A stretch of DNA of 64,000 nucleotides. Source: an uncultured Candidatus Saccharibacteria bacterium (lineage in GTDB: Bacteria; Patescibacteriota; Saccharimonadia; Saccharimonadales; Saccharimonadaceae). Shown here piece after piece: positions 8,294 through 17,007 of this stretch (its first letter is position 1; each line of letters starts with the position of its first letter). Location: the NCBI GenBank assembly GCA_946222005.1, contig CAMIHP010000003.1, positions 76,738 through 140,737 on the forward strand. The letters run 5' to 3'. Below the pieces are notes generated by a model. It was given only the letters and a program-made list of their open reading frames with translations, was not told the DNA's origin and ran no database searches. The translations under genes and the position numbers were made by a program.

Positions 8294-8680
8294 TTATTCT
8301 TGGCTCATGCCCAGGTGATACTTAATGCGGGCCACTACGTCACCAATCATCACTTGCGACTTGACGAGGTAGTCATCCACTCCCAGCTGCTTGGCCCGCT
8401 CTTTGTCCTTGGGCTGGCTCAGCGCCGTCAGCATGATAACGCGGACGTTGGTAGTATCTGGGGTATTGCGCAAGATATCGAGCACATCGAAGCCGCTGAT
8501 CTTGGGGATCATCACATCGAGCAAGATGAGATCTGGCCGAACATCGACCACCGCCGAGAGTGCATCTTCGCCATTGTGCACTTCGCTCACCGCAAAGCCC
8601 TCCAGCTCCAGCCGCGAGCGATACACTGCCAGCAGCGCGGTGTCGTCTTCTACCAAGAGAATTTTCTTTCGTCTGTCCAT
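8294..8680 (-). CDS. Single-domain response regulator (CheY-like)
   Basis: A 128-residue stand-alone receiver domain: acidic pocket EDD at 11-13, phospho-acceptor Asp55 in LILLDVMIPK, conserved Thr in VIMLTAL and Lys in DDYLVKS. It has no output domain, so it must act by protein contact or as a phosphate sink. No kinase gene is adjacent; the nearest is the soluble kinase at 250-987. It stands alone between a hypothetical gene and the protease ctpA. Confidence 0.95.
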   Translation of the reverse strand: MDRRKKILLVEDDTALLAVYRSRLELEGFAVSEVHNGEDALSAVVDVRPDLILLDVMIPKISGFDVLDILRNTPDTTNVRVIMLTALSQPKDKERAKQLGVDDYLVKSQVMIGDVVARIKYHLGMSQE

Positions 8681-8759
8681 ATGCTTTTATGGTAGCGTAG
8701 ATACGAGGCAAATACAATACTTTTGGCGAACAATTGTTTGCCTTTTGTTGGATATATGT

Positions 8760-9992
8760 CTACTCTGCGAACTTTTGTAGTGCGCTATCGAGCTGTGGGT
8801 CGCGGCCAGCATTGCGATCATCGGTGATCATTTTAACCTCGGTATCTGGCGCAATGCCGCCCTGCGAGATATTGCGGCCATTTGGGGTATACCAACGCGC
8901 CACGGTGATCTTGAGTTTACGGCCATCAGGCAGATCAAACAACTGCTGCACGGTGCCCTTGCCAAAGGTCTTTTCGCCCAGCAATGTCGCCGCTTTGTGG
9001 TCGTGTAGTGCCCCTGCTACGATCTCGCTGGCACTGGCGCTATTGCCATTGACGAGGACGGTTGTCTTCACTCCCTTGAGCAGTGCTTGGCCACTACTGT
9101 GCACCGTGTCTCGCACGACGTCGCCAGACTTCTCTACTACCACGACTTTGTTCTCAAGCCACAGGCTTGCGACCTCGCGAGCAGCCGTTACATAGCCGCC
9201 ACCGTTGTCACGTAGGTCGAGCACCACAGCCCGCACCCCCTGCTGGACGAACTGCTCTGCCGCTTGGCGGGCCAGCCGGCCAGTTTGGTCATCGAATCGG
9301 GTAATGGTAAGGATACCCACGCCGTCGCGAATCTGGCTACGCACACTGGCGTCACTTACCTTGGCCCGGACGATGGTATATTCCTCGGTCGATTCCTCAC
9401 GTTGCATCACGAGCTTGACGGTTGTGCCAGCCTCGCCCCGCACTTTGCCAGCCACTACCTCAGAATTCTGCCCTTCTACCGGTTGGCCATTAATACTGCG
9501 GAAGATATCACCGGCCCGCAGGCCTGCTTTGGCCGCTGGTGAGTCTTCAATGACGCGCACCACTGTAGCGTGGTTGCCCCGCGATGCGATCTCCACGCCA
9601 ATACCGCTCACTTCGCCATTGAGGCTACGGTCGAACTGCTCGGTCTCTTGCTTGTCCATATAGGTAGTGTAAGGGTCGCCAGTAGCGGCAGCTAGGCCAC
9701 GATTAGCGCCATCGATCAGCTTCGTGTCGTCCAATTTACCATCATATTCTGCTTTGAGCTTGCGATAGGTCTGCTGCACACTACTGAGGTCGATGCTATC
9801 GGCCGATACCTTGAGGCCAAAGACTGGTGCAATCGCCGCATAGAGTTTGTCGGCATACATCCCCGCCACAAAGCCAGCCCCCAGTAGCAGCACCGCCATG
9901 AGCAAAGCCGTTAGCTGCGATATAGTCAGCTTTTTTGGTTCATCATAGTCATATTTCGAGCGGCTCGCGCTCGCCGTGTCACTCCGTACCAT
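8760..9992 (-). CDS. ctpA: C-terminal processing protease, S41 family
   Basis: A 410-residue secreted or anchored serine protease. One transmembrane helix (about 27-48) places the rest outside. A PDZ domain (about 125-205; GIGVEIASRG, SPAAKAGLRAGDIFRSING) precedes the S41 catalytic domain with Ser318 in VNGNSASASE and Lys345 in EKTFGKGT, the Ser-Lys dyad. It probably trims C-termini of envelope proteins. A TATAAT at 10001-10006 lies eight bases before the ATG, implying an almost leaderless mRNA. Confidence 0.95.
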   Translation of the reverse strand: MVRSDTASASRSKYDYDEPKKLTISQLTALLMAVLLLGAGFVAGMYADKLYAAIAPVFGLKVSADSIDLSSVQQTYRKLKAEYDGKLDDTKLIDGANRGLAAATGDPYTTYMDKQETEQFDRSLNGEVSGIGVEIASRGNHATVVRVIEDSPAAKAGLRAGDIFRSINGQPVEGQNSEVVAGKVRGEAGTTVKLVMQREESTEEYTIVRAKVSDASVRSQIRDGVGILTITRFDDQTGRLARQAAEQFVQQGVRAVVLDLRDNGGGYVTAAREVASLWLENKVVVVEKSGDVVRDTVHSSGQALLKGVKTTVLVNGNSASASEIVAGALHDHKAATLLGEKTFGKGTVQQLFDLPDGRKLKITVARWYTPNGRNISQGGIAPDTEVKMITDDRNAGRDPQLDSALQKFAE

Positions 9993-10062
9993 ACTATGGT
10001 ATTATACTACGCCAGGCAGCGCGGCAAAAGAGTACAAGCCACACACCAGAGCTTCTTGCCCC

Positions 10063-10090
10063 TTGCATTTTTGCCTTATCCTCGTATAAT
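10063..10090 (+). promoter_or_regulatory. Sigma70-type promoter of the 10132-10845 gene
   Basis: TTGCAT (10063-10068), 16-bp spacer, TATAAT (10085-10090), about 40 bp before the start codon, divergent from ctpA. Confidence 0.7.
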
Positions 10091-10131
10091 AGACAATTAC
10101 CATTTTCTAATAAAACAAGTGAGGTTACCTA

Positions 10132-10845
10132 ATGTCTCTTGCCGTTGTCAGCGCAAAAGCAGCGCCTGTTTGCCCATTACCATCCACTGTTGAAGGTAGC
10201 TCACCGCTGCTTGCTAGGCTTACCTCTCAGGCTTGCCAGGTTGGGCATCTTGCGCTTGTTGCCGAATTGCCGACTATTCCGCGCCATAGCAGCGAGAAGC
10301 TTGATGCGATGCGCATTATCGACGACGAACGCCATCAGCGCGAGCAAGCCCTCCACAGCGTCATCGATAGCCTCACACGCATTATTGCCGGGATGAGAAA
10401 TAGCGCCCGTGGTGACCAGCTGCCCATCACTATCACACGTAGCGAGATTACCTACGCGGTGCATTATTTCTACGAGTGCTGTCTCGACTGTCGCGATTGC
10501 GGCCACGGTTTTGATCAAGACCTCTTAGCGCAGGAGCAGCACGGCTTTACCTACGGTGGTGAGAAGCCGCCCAGCACAAGCGAAGCAATCAGCAACGTCA
10601 AAGAGCTCTTTGTCCTACTGGCCCATATGGCTCAGGCCGATACACGCGCCGCCTTTAGCAACAGCTACATCGCCCAGCTGCCCACTGATATTGAACCCCT
10701 CCGGGGCCGCGAGAGCGATGATCCAATTGGCACAGAGTACAACCAGTATGGTTACCGGGTTAGCCCGCCTGAGGCAAGCGATACCACTAATATAAGTACC
10801 ACCCCAACTGAAGCCCCGCACCAGCCCACCCTATCTGCAGCATAG
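10132..10845 (+). CDS. Hypothetical cytoplasmic protein with Cys cluster
   Basis: A 237-residue protein that I do not recognise. Helical segments (about 40-95) lead to a Cys-rich motif CCLDCRDCGHGF (about 123-134) that could bind zinc or another metal. The last ~60 residues are Pro/Thr/Ser-rich and probably disordered. No signal peptide or membrane helix. A GTGAGG Shine-Dalgarno precedes the ATG; a promoter and a terminator frame it as a single-gene transcription unit divergent from ctpA. Confidence 0.7.
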   Translation: MSLAVVSAKAAPVCPLPSTVEGSSPLLARLTSQACQVGHLALVAELPTIPRHSSEKLDAMRIIDDERHQREQALHSVIDSLTRIIAGMRNSARGDQLPITITRSEITYAVHYFYECCLDCRDCGHGFDQDLLAQEQHGFTYGGEKPPSTSEAISNVKELFVLLAHMAQADTRAAFSNSYIAQLPTDIEPLRGRESDDPIGTEYNQYGYRVSPPEASDTTNISTTPTEAPHQPTLSAA

Positions 10846-10870
10846 GTTCGAGAGTTCCACCCACCAAAAA

Positions 10871-10896
10871 ACGACCACCGCTATTTGGGTGGTCGT
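10871..10896. terminator. Hairpin terminator between convergent genes
   Basis: ACGACCACC (10871-10879) pairs with GGTGGTCGT (10888-10896), preceded by an A run and followed by TT, between the 10845 stop (plus) and the 10916 stop (minus). The A run on the plus strand gives a T tract on the minus strand. Confidence 0.75.
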
Positions 10897-10915
10897 TTGC
10901 GCTATGCATTCTCTC

Positions 10916-12205
10916 TTATAAATAAATATACGTATCGTACGTACTGGCGGGCACCGTCATTTCGCTGTAGTGACCCCAGCCAGGGCCGCCGGCGTTGAAG
11001 TAATTGAACTGACTAATGCGGACAGTGTTGCTACCGGCATCGTAGCCCTCGATGTAGACGATGTGCCCATACTGCCCTGCTGAGATAACACCAAGAGCAT
11101 TGGCTCGTGGAGTGCGGCCGGTTGAGAAGCCAGCGTTGCGAGCGGCAGCCGGCCACATATTGGCGTTGCCCCAGTAGCGTGGTGCGTAGCCGGTCTTTTG
11201 GTAGGTTTTCCAGGCAGTGTAGCTTACACACTGGCGGCAGCCATAGCCCAGTGGATCTTCGCCACCACCAGATGCGCCACCGTGCGACAACGCATTGGCA
11301 TCAACGGTACAGCCACCAGCCCATGGGTAGCCACCCATCGAGCCATCACCAGAGGTAATGCCAAGTGAGCCACCACCGCCAGCGTTACGGATAGCCGCTT
11401 GGATGGCATCCTGCTGCGCCTTCTGGACGCGGGCTTTCTCACTCTCGCGGTCGGCGGTGAGCTTTTGGTAGTTTGCTTCTTCGTTTTGCGTGCGGGCAAG
11501 GAGGTCAGCTTGCTCACGCTCTTTGGCAGCGAGGGCTTCGCGGGCGTTCTTTTGGTCTGCCAGGACACGCTCGACTTCCTTCTTTTGCTCTTCTAGCTGC
11601 TTTTTGAGCTTATTGACGCGGGTGATCGTCTCACTCAGCGTGGTCTGGATGCTATCGCGGCGATCTTGCTCCACCACATAGTCGCCAAGGCTCCGGCTGC
11701 TGGCGAGCATCTCCAGCGGGCTAATGGTGCGGTCGACGTACATATCGGCCAGCGTGTCGCCCAAGGCGTCTTGGTTGGCCTTGATGTCGCGCTTGGTCTG
11801 GGCGATTTTCTCTTGCAGTTGGTCGTGCTTCTTCTGACTGATGTCGATCTGCGCTTGGATCATCGCTTTCTGCTTCGACAAGACCTCGAGCTCATTTTGC
11901 AAGCTCTTTGCCTTCTCGTTCAGCTCCTTGGCCTGCGACTGATACTGCCCGATCTCCTTATTGAGCGCATCAATCTGCCGCTGGTATTCCTCCTGCGACA
12001 CAGCCGAAGCAGTCCCAGTAGTCACACCAAGGTAGGTGCTGACTGGCGTACTCAGCGCCATAATCACGGCAGCCGCCACAATGACCGACTTGGTGGCAAG
12101 CCCCTTGGTTTTTTTGGGTGCGGCCACAGCAGTGTGGGCACGCGAAACAGATGTGGTGGATTGTTTCATATTTCTTATGGTAACAAGCGGTGTGTGCTTT
12201 GTCAA
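10916..12205 (-). CDS. PcsB/CwlO-like peptidoglycan hydrolase, coiled coil plus CHAP domain
   Basis: About 429 residues. An N-terminal membrane or signal helix (about 37-58) is followed by a long coiled coil (about 75-290, rich in Glu/Lys/Gln), a Gly/Ser linker, and a C-terminal CHAP amidase domain with catalytic Cys in YGCRQCVSYTAW and His in GQYGHIVYIEG. The gene follows ftsX by 23 nt; in Gram-positive bacteria FtsEX activates exactly this type of coiled-coil hydrolase, so a role in daughter-cell separation is likely. The start is taken as TTG at 12205, six bases after a perfect AGGAGG; an ATG at 12169 lacks a Shine-Dalgarno. Confidence 0.9.
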   Translation of the reverse strand: MTKHTPLVTIRNMKQSTTSVSRAHTAVAAPKKTKGLATKSVIVAAAVIMALSTPVSTYLGVTTGTASAVSQEEYQRQIDALNKEIGQYQSQAKELNEKAKSLQNELEVLSKQKAMIQAQIDISQKKHDQLQEKIAQTKRDIKANQDALGDTLADMYVDRTISPLEMLASSRSLGDYVVEQDRRDSIQTTLSETITRVNKLKKQLEEQKKEVERVLADQKNAREALAAKEREQADLLARTQNEEANYQKLTADRESEKARVQKAQQDAIQAAIRNAGGGGSLGITSGDGSMGGYPWAGGCTVDANALSHGGASGGGEDPLGYGCRQCVSYTAWKTYQKTGYAPRYWGNANMWPAAARNAGFSTGRTPRANALGVISAGQYGHIVYIEGYDAGSNTVRISQFNYFNAGGPGWGHYSEMTVPASTYDTYIYL

Positions 12206-12228
12206 CACGGGCCTCCTTTGTATCAATG

Positions 12229-13209
12229 CTAAATCTTTAGGTAACGGCGAGTGGCCACCAGCGATGAGATGACGCCAATGCATGCGCCCAGTGCCATCAT
12301 CACCAAGGCAATAAGCCACCAGTAGGATGCTGCCATATCAATGGTGGGCTGGAGAGCCACCCCCCACTTCTTGAGCGAATTGCCCGAGAGAAAGAGCGTA
12401 ATGATACCCAGCGTGGTCGCAATCACTGCGGCGATCACCCCATACACCACAGCCTCCACCAAAAACGGCCCGCGAATAAAGCCACGGTCGGCACCAATCA
12501 GCTTCATCATCTCGATCTCATCACGTCGGTTGAAGATCGCCATGCGGATGGTATTGAAAATAATCAAGAACGAGATGGCAATAAAGAGCACGCTGGCCGC
12601 TACCCCAGCCTTTTGCGACATATGTGTCCACTCCGCGATGCGCGTTGTACCGTTGCGCCGCTGGCTCATAAAGGTCGGCGTTTGGGTGGCGCTAATCAAC
12701 GGTTTGAGCGCAGAATTCGTATTGACGAAGTCTATCAGCTGCGATGTATCGTTGTTATCGTGCAGGGTGATGCGGATCGTCGCAGGCAGTGAATTTGTCG
12801 CCTCCTTAAGGGCGTTCAGTTTAGCCTCATCGTCCTTATTGGCCTTGGCAAATTGCTCCTTGGCTTCCTCGGTGCTAATGAAGCGGACTGACTCGACGTT
12901 GCTGAGGCGGCGCAAACTCACTAGCACCGGCTGAGCGCGCTCCTCTGAGACATCAGGGCGGAGGTAGATTGAGCGGTCGATATCCTTGTTGATGGCCTGA
13001 GCGGTATCAGCCAGTGAACGCTGCGCGACAAAGGTAGTAAAGACAATCAGCAGTGTAATCGTCATCACAAGCGTCGCAGCAACGGTCAGCCACGCGTTGC
13101 GGCTAAAGTTATTAACGCCATAGTGGCACATCCGGACAAACGTCAGCCACTGGCGACGGCGGCGCTTTTGCTGCATCAGAGCACGAGCGGTATCTTTGCG
13201 GCGGCTCAT
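12229..13209 (-). CDS. ftsX: Cell division protein FtsX
   Basis: A 326-residue permease-like protein with the FtsX plan: basic cytoplasmic N-terminus, first helix (about 39-62), an extracellular domain (about 65-210) carrying RFISTEEAKEQF, then three helices with the conserved RDEIEMMKLIGAD and VATRRYLKI end. It pairs with FtsE (4-nt ATGA overlap) and transmits the ATPase cycle to an outside peptidoglycan hydrolase, here very likely the next gene. Confidence 0.97.
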   Translation of the reverse strand: MSRRKDTARALMQQKRRRRQWLTFVRMCHYGVNNFSRNAWLTVAATLVMTITLLIVFTTFVAQRSLADTAQAINKDIDRSIYLRPDVSEERAQPVLVSLRRLSNVESVRFISTEEAKEQFAKANKDDEAKLNALKEATNSLPATIRITLHDNNDTSQLIDFVNTNSALKPLISATQTPTFMSQRRNGTTRIAEWTHMSQKAGVAASVLFIAISFLIIFNTIRMAIFNRRDEIEMMKLIGADRGFIRGPFLVEAVVYGVIAAVIATTLGIITLFLSGNSLKKWGVALQPTIDMAASYWWLIALVMMALGACIGVISSLVATRRYLKI

Positions 13210-13889
13210 TGGCGGTAACTCCCTCTGGCTTGGTCGTGCGTGATCTTACCATGCTCAATGGTGATGACGCGGCGCTTGAGCCGGTTAACGATCTCGACAT
13301 TGTGGGTGGTCAGTAGCACGGTCGTGCCATATTTATTAATCTTCTCGAGCAAACGGACGATATCCCAGCTGTGCTTAGGGTCGAGGTTGCCTGTTGGCTC
13401 ATCAGCGATAAGAATCTTGGGCTGACGCACGACGGCACGGGCAATCGCCACGCGCTGGCGTTCACCACCACTGAGCTGATGCGGAAATTGCTTCTCTTTG
13501 CCCCGGAGGCCAACGAGGTCGATCACCTTAGGCACTGTGTTCTTGATCTCGCGGTTGCTCATGCCTGCAATCTCCAGCGCAAAGGCCACGTTTTCAAACA
13601 CCGTGCGCTGCGGCAACAGCTTAAAATCCTGAAACACCACGCCGATCTTGCGGCGCAGCAGTGGAATATGCTTATCCTTGAGGGTGTCGTAGTCGATACC
13701 ACCGACCACAATCTTGCCCGTCGTGGGCTTCTCTTCGCGGGTGAGGAGCTTAAGCAGCGTGCTCTTGCCCGCCCCGCTCGTGCCAATAATAACGACAAAC
13801 TCATTGGGCTCAACGTGCAAGCTCACTCGATCAAGCGCCGGCTTGGCATCCTTATCATACCGTTTGGTTACTCTGTCTAACAATATCAC
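13206..13889 (-). CDS. ftsE: Cell division ATP-binding protein FtsE
   Basis: A 227-residue ABC ATPase: Walker A GTSGAGKST (about 36-44), Q-loop in GVVFQDFKLLP, signature LSGGERQR, Walker B ILIADEPTGNLD, H-loop TTHN. The order prfB, ftsE, ftsX is a widely conserved bacterial arrangement. The GTG start at 13889 lies six bases after a TATACT (13896-13901), so the mRNA is probably leaderless even though a 630-nt non-coding stretch precedes it. Confidence 0.97.
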   Translation of the reverse strand: MILLDRVTKRYDKDAKPALDRVSLHVEPNEFVVIIGTSGAGKSTLLKLLTREEKPTTGKIVVGGIDYDTLKDKHIPLLRRKIGVVFQDFKLLPQRTVFENVAFALEIAGMSNREIKNTVPKVIDLVGLRGKEKQFPHQLSGGERQRVAIARAVVRQPKILIADEPTGNLDPKHSWDIVRLLEKINKYGTTVLLTTHNVEIVNRLKRRVITIEHGKITHDQARGSYRQ

Positions 13890-14520
13890 TATACCAGTAT
13901 AGCATACGGCTGCATCTGAAGACGAGATTGTTTACATGTCACAACGCGGTTAGTATATTACACTACTGTTATGATTATGACGTAGTTAATTAGACACGAC
14001 GTATCACACATCTCAAAGTACAGTCGCAGATAACCACCCTACAAAATAACAAAAATACAAAAAACCAAGGTGAGTTGCCCCGCGAAAATAATAGTTATTA
14101 TCTTCGCGGGGCGTAGTGGTGGTTATTTTTGTCTCTCGGTGGCCTAGACATCCATGATGGACTCCTCTCTGCACCTCTATGAGGTGCAACACGAGCCTAG
14201 CTCTTTGCTAAGCTCTCTTTCTTGTCACCATACAAAAAACAAAACAGAAGTATCCAGATACTTCTGCAACGAAGGCAAAGAACTCATGCAACATGACGTG
14301 TTGATGGTGGCAAAAAAGAGAGCTTAGCAATCAAGCAGCATCTTGAGGCTATGTAACCACTACATTATAAGATACGTATCAACCTACAACCTACGTGGGA
14401 GGGATACTCTATTACTCTATTAGCTTATATGTCAACAGTGTTATATACAAAAATGTTGTGATTTTGTCATCTGATAAGGTCGCTTGCCTGAGAACAGCAG
14501 TCATGCTACGGGGTTTAGTT
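13890..14520. ncRNA. Highly structured non-coding region between prfB and ftsE, candidate RNA or attenuator
   Basis: No credible coding region. It holds a 10-bp GC-rich hairpin (GCCCCGCGAA 14087-14096 with 14103-14112), an 8-bp hairpin (14170-14177 with 14181-14188), a perfect 10-bp hairpin (14245-14254 with 14257-14266) followed on the minus strand by TTTTGTTTTTTG, and a 16-bp plus 10-bp long-range stem (14205-14231 with 14304-14330). GTAGTGGTGGTTAT (14113-14126) can pair either with 14030-14042 or with 14353-14363. One U-G wobble in the long stem favours the plus strand, the terminator-like T tract the minus strand. Strand and function are unresolved. Confidence 0.5.
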
Positions 14521-15606
14521 TTATTCCTCCCCCACCCCCATCGCCAAATACGCCTCGATAAAGCCGTCGATGGCGCCGTCGAGGACGGCTTGGGCGTCGT
14601 GGGCTTCGTGTTTGGTGCGGGTGTCTTTGACGAGGGTATAGGGGTGGAGCACATAGTTGCGGATCTGTGCACCCCAGCTGGCAGACTCACCGGTGCGGAG
14701 GTCAGCCAGACTGGCGGCTTGCTGCTCGTGCTGGAGCTGAGCGAGGCGCGAGCGCAGAATGGTGAGAGCCGTTTCGCGGTTTTGGATCTGGCTGCGTTCG
14801 TTTTGGATGGCAACGACGATGCCGGTGGGCAGATGGGTAACGCGCACGGCTGAGTCGGTCGTATTAACGCCCTGCCCACCCTTGCCACCACTGCGGTAGA
14901 CGTCGATCCGGAGGTCTTTGTCCTCAAGCTGTACCTGCTCGGGCTCAGCAATCTCGGGCATTACCTCCACCAAAGCAAAGCTTGTCTGGCGCAAATGGTC
15001 GGCATTAAACGGGCTGAGCCGCACCAGGCGGTGCACGCCATGCTCGCTGCGCAGCTGGCCATAGGCATACGCGCCGTGGAGGCTGTATGTCGCACTCTTG
15101 ATGCCAGCTTCCTCGCCCGTCGAGCGCTCGAGGAGCTCCGCTTGGAGGCTGTGCTGCTCGGCAAAGCGTAGGTACATCCGCTCGAGCATTGCTGCCCAAT
15201 CCTGCGCATCGGTGCCACCAGCCCCAGCACTGATCTTGATAATAGCCGGTTGGTCATCATGCTCACCACTGTAGAGGAGGTCGCGGTGGCGCGCTTGGTA
15301 GTCGTGCTCGAGGGCAGCAAGCTGCTGCTCGAACTCTGGTATCATCGAATCGTCGCCCAGATCCATCAGCTCCACAATGTCGCTCGCCTGGGCCTGCAGC
15401 ACCTGCCACGGCTCTATCTGCCCCCGCAGCGCTGCCGCCTGGCGCGACACCTGCTGAGCGTGGGCTGGATTGGCCCAAATTTGCGAGTCAGCCAGCTGCG
15501 CCTCGAGCTGAGTAAGCTGAGTAGCTTTGTCCGCAATTTGCAAACGACGGATCGCATCGAGGATATCGGCGAGGAGCTGTGCGGCGCGCTTTTTGAGTGG
15601 TTGCAT
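14521..15606 (-). CDS. prfB: Peptide chain release factor 2
   Basis: 361 residues. The stop-codon recognition tripeptide is SPF (RLSPFNADHL), which defines RF2 (UAA/UGA), and the catalytic loop is GGQ (SGGKGGQGVNTTD). Upstream codons stay open to 15900, but the ATG at 15606 is preferred because a TATAAT (15613-15618) lies six bases before it and because the family N-terminus starts here. There is no in-frame UGA and so no programmed frameshift. Its presence, with RF1 elsewhere in the window, shows that UGA is a stop here. Confidence 0.96.
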   Translation of the reverse strand: MQPLKKRAAQLLADILDAIRRLQIADKATQLTQLEAQLADSQIWANPAHAQQVSRQAAALRGQIEPWQVLQAQASDIVELMDLGDDSMIPEFEQQLAALEHDYQARHRDLLYSGEHDDQPAIIKISAGAGGTDAQDWAAMLERMYLRFAEQHSLQAELLERSTGEEAGIKSATYSLHGAYAYGQLRSEHGVHRLVRLSPFNADHLRQTSFALVEVMPEIAEPEQVQLEDKDLRIDVYRSGGKGGQGVNTTDSAVRVTHLPTGIVVAIQNERSQIQNRETALTILRSRLAQLQHEQQAASLADLRTGESASWGAQIRNYVLHPYTLVKDTRTKHEAHDAQAVLDGAIDGFIEAYLAMGVGEE

Positions 15607-15962
15607 AGGTCTATTATACCGCACTCTTGAGGTGTTGGCTCTACTACGCAGCGCAAAGTATTGCGGGGCACACATCTCGCAGAGTGTTGCTGTGTGTTCG
15701 CTTGCTCCATAACCTCGTTCAGACAAAGTGCGGAACTTCGTTATTATAACGATATTTTCAGCGCTGGTACTGTACCGGCAAGCATATAATCCAGAGAGGT
15801 GCATCACTTGGGAAGAGGAACAACAAAGGGAAAAGGCACAAGTGATCGATGAACCTTTATGGTCGAAGTGTGCACTATCGTAGGTATCGAGCAAAACCAA
15901 GAGGCCACCATCGTACGGATAGTGGCCTCTGTATACACAGCGATGTATCGCCTTGCACTCCC
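15607..15962. other. Intergenic region between htpX and prfB
   Basis: It contains the prfB promoter region next to 15613 and, at the far end, the htpX terminator. In between, GCATCACTTG and CAAGTGAT (around 15805-15850) can form a hairpin. I see no coding sequence or known RNA. Confidence 0.5.
15900..15930 (-). terminator. Terminator of the htpX-like gene
   Basis: AGAGGCCAC (15900-15908) pairs with GTGGCCTCT (15922-15930). On the minus strand the stem is followed by TGGTTTTG. It lies 33 bases after the stop. Confidence 0.75.
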
Positions 15963-16925
15963 CTACTGTGGCTGGACTGGTGTCGTGGGCTGGGCTGGTG
16001 CAGCCGGTGCTTGAGGTGCAAGGAGCTTGGCGGTCATCTCATCAATGTGATCAAGCCGACGCACGAGGTATGGGTGGTCGCTCAAGGTCTGAGCAAAGCG
16101 GTTCATTGGCCGGTTGGCAGTGTAGCGTTGCCACTGGCGAGCAGTCTCATTCATACCCTCCGCCACATCAGGGCCAATGTGCACCTTGACGAGCGCATTC
16201 TTGACGAGCTCTGGATCTTCGGTGTAGGTAAGCGCCAAGCGGTCGGCCGTATACTCGGTGCGGCGCTGCCAAAAGCCCGCTAGCCAGCCAGACACCGAGG
16301 AAACGAACGGCAACGCCAAGAATGGCTGCAGATACAGCATCGCTATGGTGTGCTTGTACTTAATATGCCCCATCTCGTGAATAACGACTGCCTTGAGCTC
16401 ATCGGGCGTGAGGTAGCGAATCGAACCAGAATGCAGCACAATACAGTATGGATTCATAAAGCCAAAGGCATAAGCATTGATGACCGGGTTCTGCGTGACG
16501 AAGATCTCTACCCGTGGCAAACCTAGGTCGGCCGCTGTGACGTTGGCCCAGTCGCGCAGCCAAGCATAATCACTATACTCTACTTGCATAGCATTACCCA
16601 GCATCTTCTGCCGCTCCATCCGGATGAAAAACATCCCGACAAGAAGGATGACGCCAAAGAGGATAGCACCGCTAAACAAAGCAATAATAAGCCTCAGCCA
16701 AAGTGGGACTTGCTCTACCGCCATATCAGTCCCCTCTACACTAAAGTGCTCAGCCAGCGCCGTAAAAATAAAATACGCCGACGTCATAAAAAAGAAGCCA
16801 ATAAAGGTGACTGCCAGCACAGTGTTGTCGCTAGACATAGCAGCACGGGCCACGGCAAGCTGCCCCTTGCTATACTGCGGCGCGGCGGCAGGCTGCGGTG
16901 AGTTGGTATATGGTTGCTGATTCAT
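15963..16925 (-). CDS. htpX: HtpX-like M48 family membrane metalloprotease
   Basis: 320 residues. Two transmembrane helices (about 36-58 and 75-100) precede the zinc protease domain with HEMGH (VIHEMGHIKYKH) and the third ligand in EYTADRLAL. Two further hydrophobic stretches follow. It probably degrades misfolded membrane proteins. Both ends are Gln/Pro/Ala-rich and low complexity, unlike E. coli HtpX. AAGGA precedes the ATG at 12 nt. Family assignment is firm; the ortholog name is by similarity. Confidence 0.88.
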   Translation of the reverse strand: MNQQPYTNSPQPAAAPQYSKGQLAVARAAMSSDNTVLAVTFIGFFFMTSAYFIFTALAEHFSVEGTDMAVEQVPLWLRLIIALFSGAILFGVILLVGMFFIRMERQKMLGNAMQVEYSDYAWLRDWANVTAADLGLPRVEIFVTQNPVINAYAFGFMNPYCIVLHSGSIRYLTPDELKAVVIHEMGHIKYKHTIAMLYLQPFLALPFVSSVSGWLAGFWQRRTEYTADRLALTYTEDPELVKNALVKVHIGPDVAEGMNETARQWQRYTANRPMNRFAQTLSDHPYLVRRLDHIDEMTAKLLAPQAPAAPAQPTTPVQPQ

Positions 16926-17007
16926 TGGGCTATCGATTCCTTATCTTGTATCAGTTATATAGTTATTTGTATATATTATAGTATATCCTGCTCAATCGCA
17001 AAATAGC

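Noticed and set aside
13890..14520. tmRNA or another known RNA between prfB and ftsE
   Set aside because: No tRNA-like acceptor ends, no T-loop GGTTCRA sequence and no tag frame; RNase P and SRP RNA core motifs are also missing.
14521..15606. Programmed frameshift in RF2
   Set aside because: The coding frame is continuous with no internal UGA.
15604..15900. Longer N-terminus for RF2 up to 15900
   Set aside because: The -10 box six bases before 15606 lies inside the extension, and RF2 proteins start near the chosen ATG.
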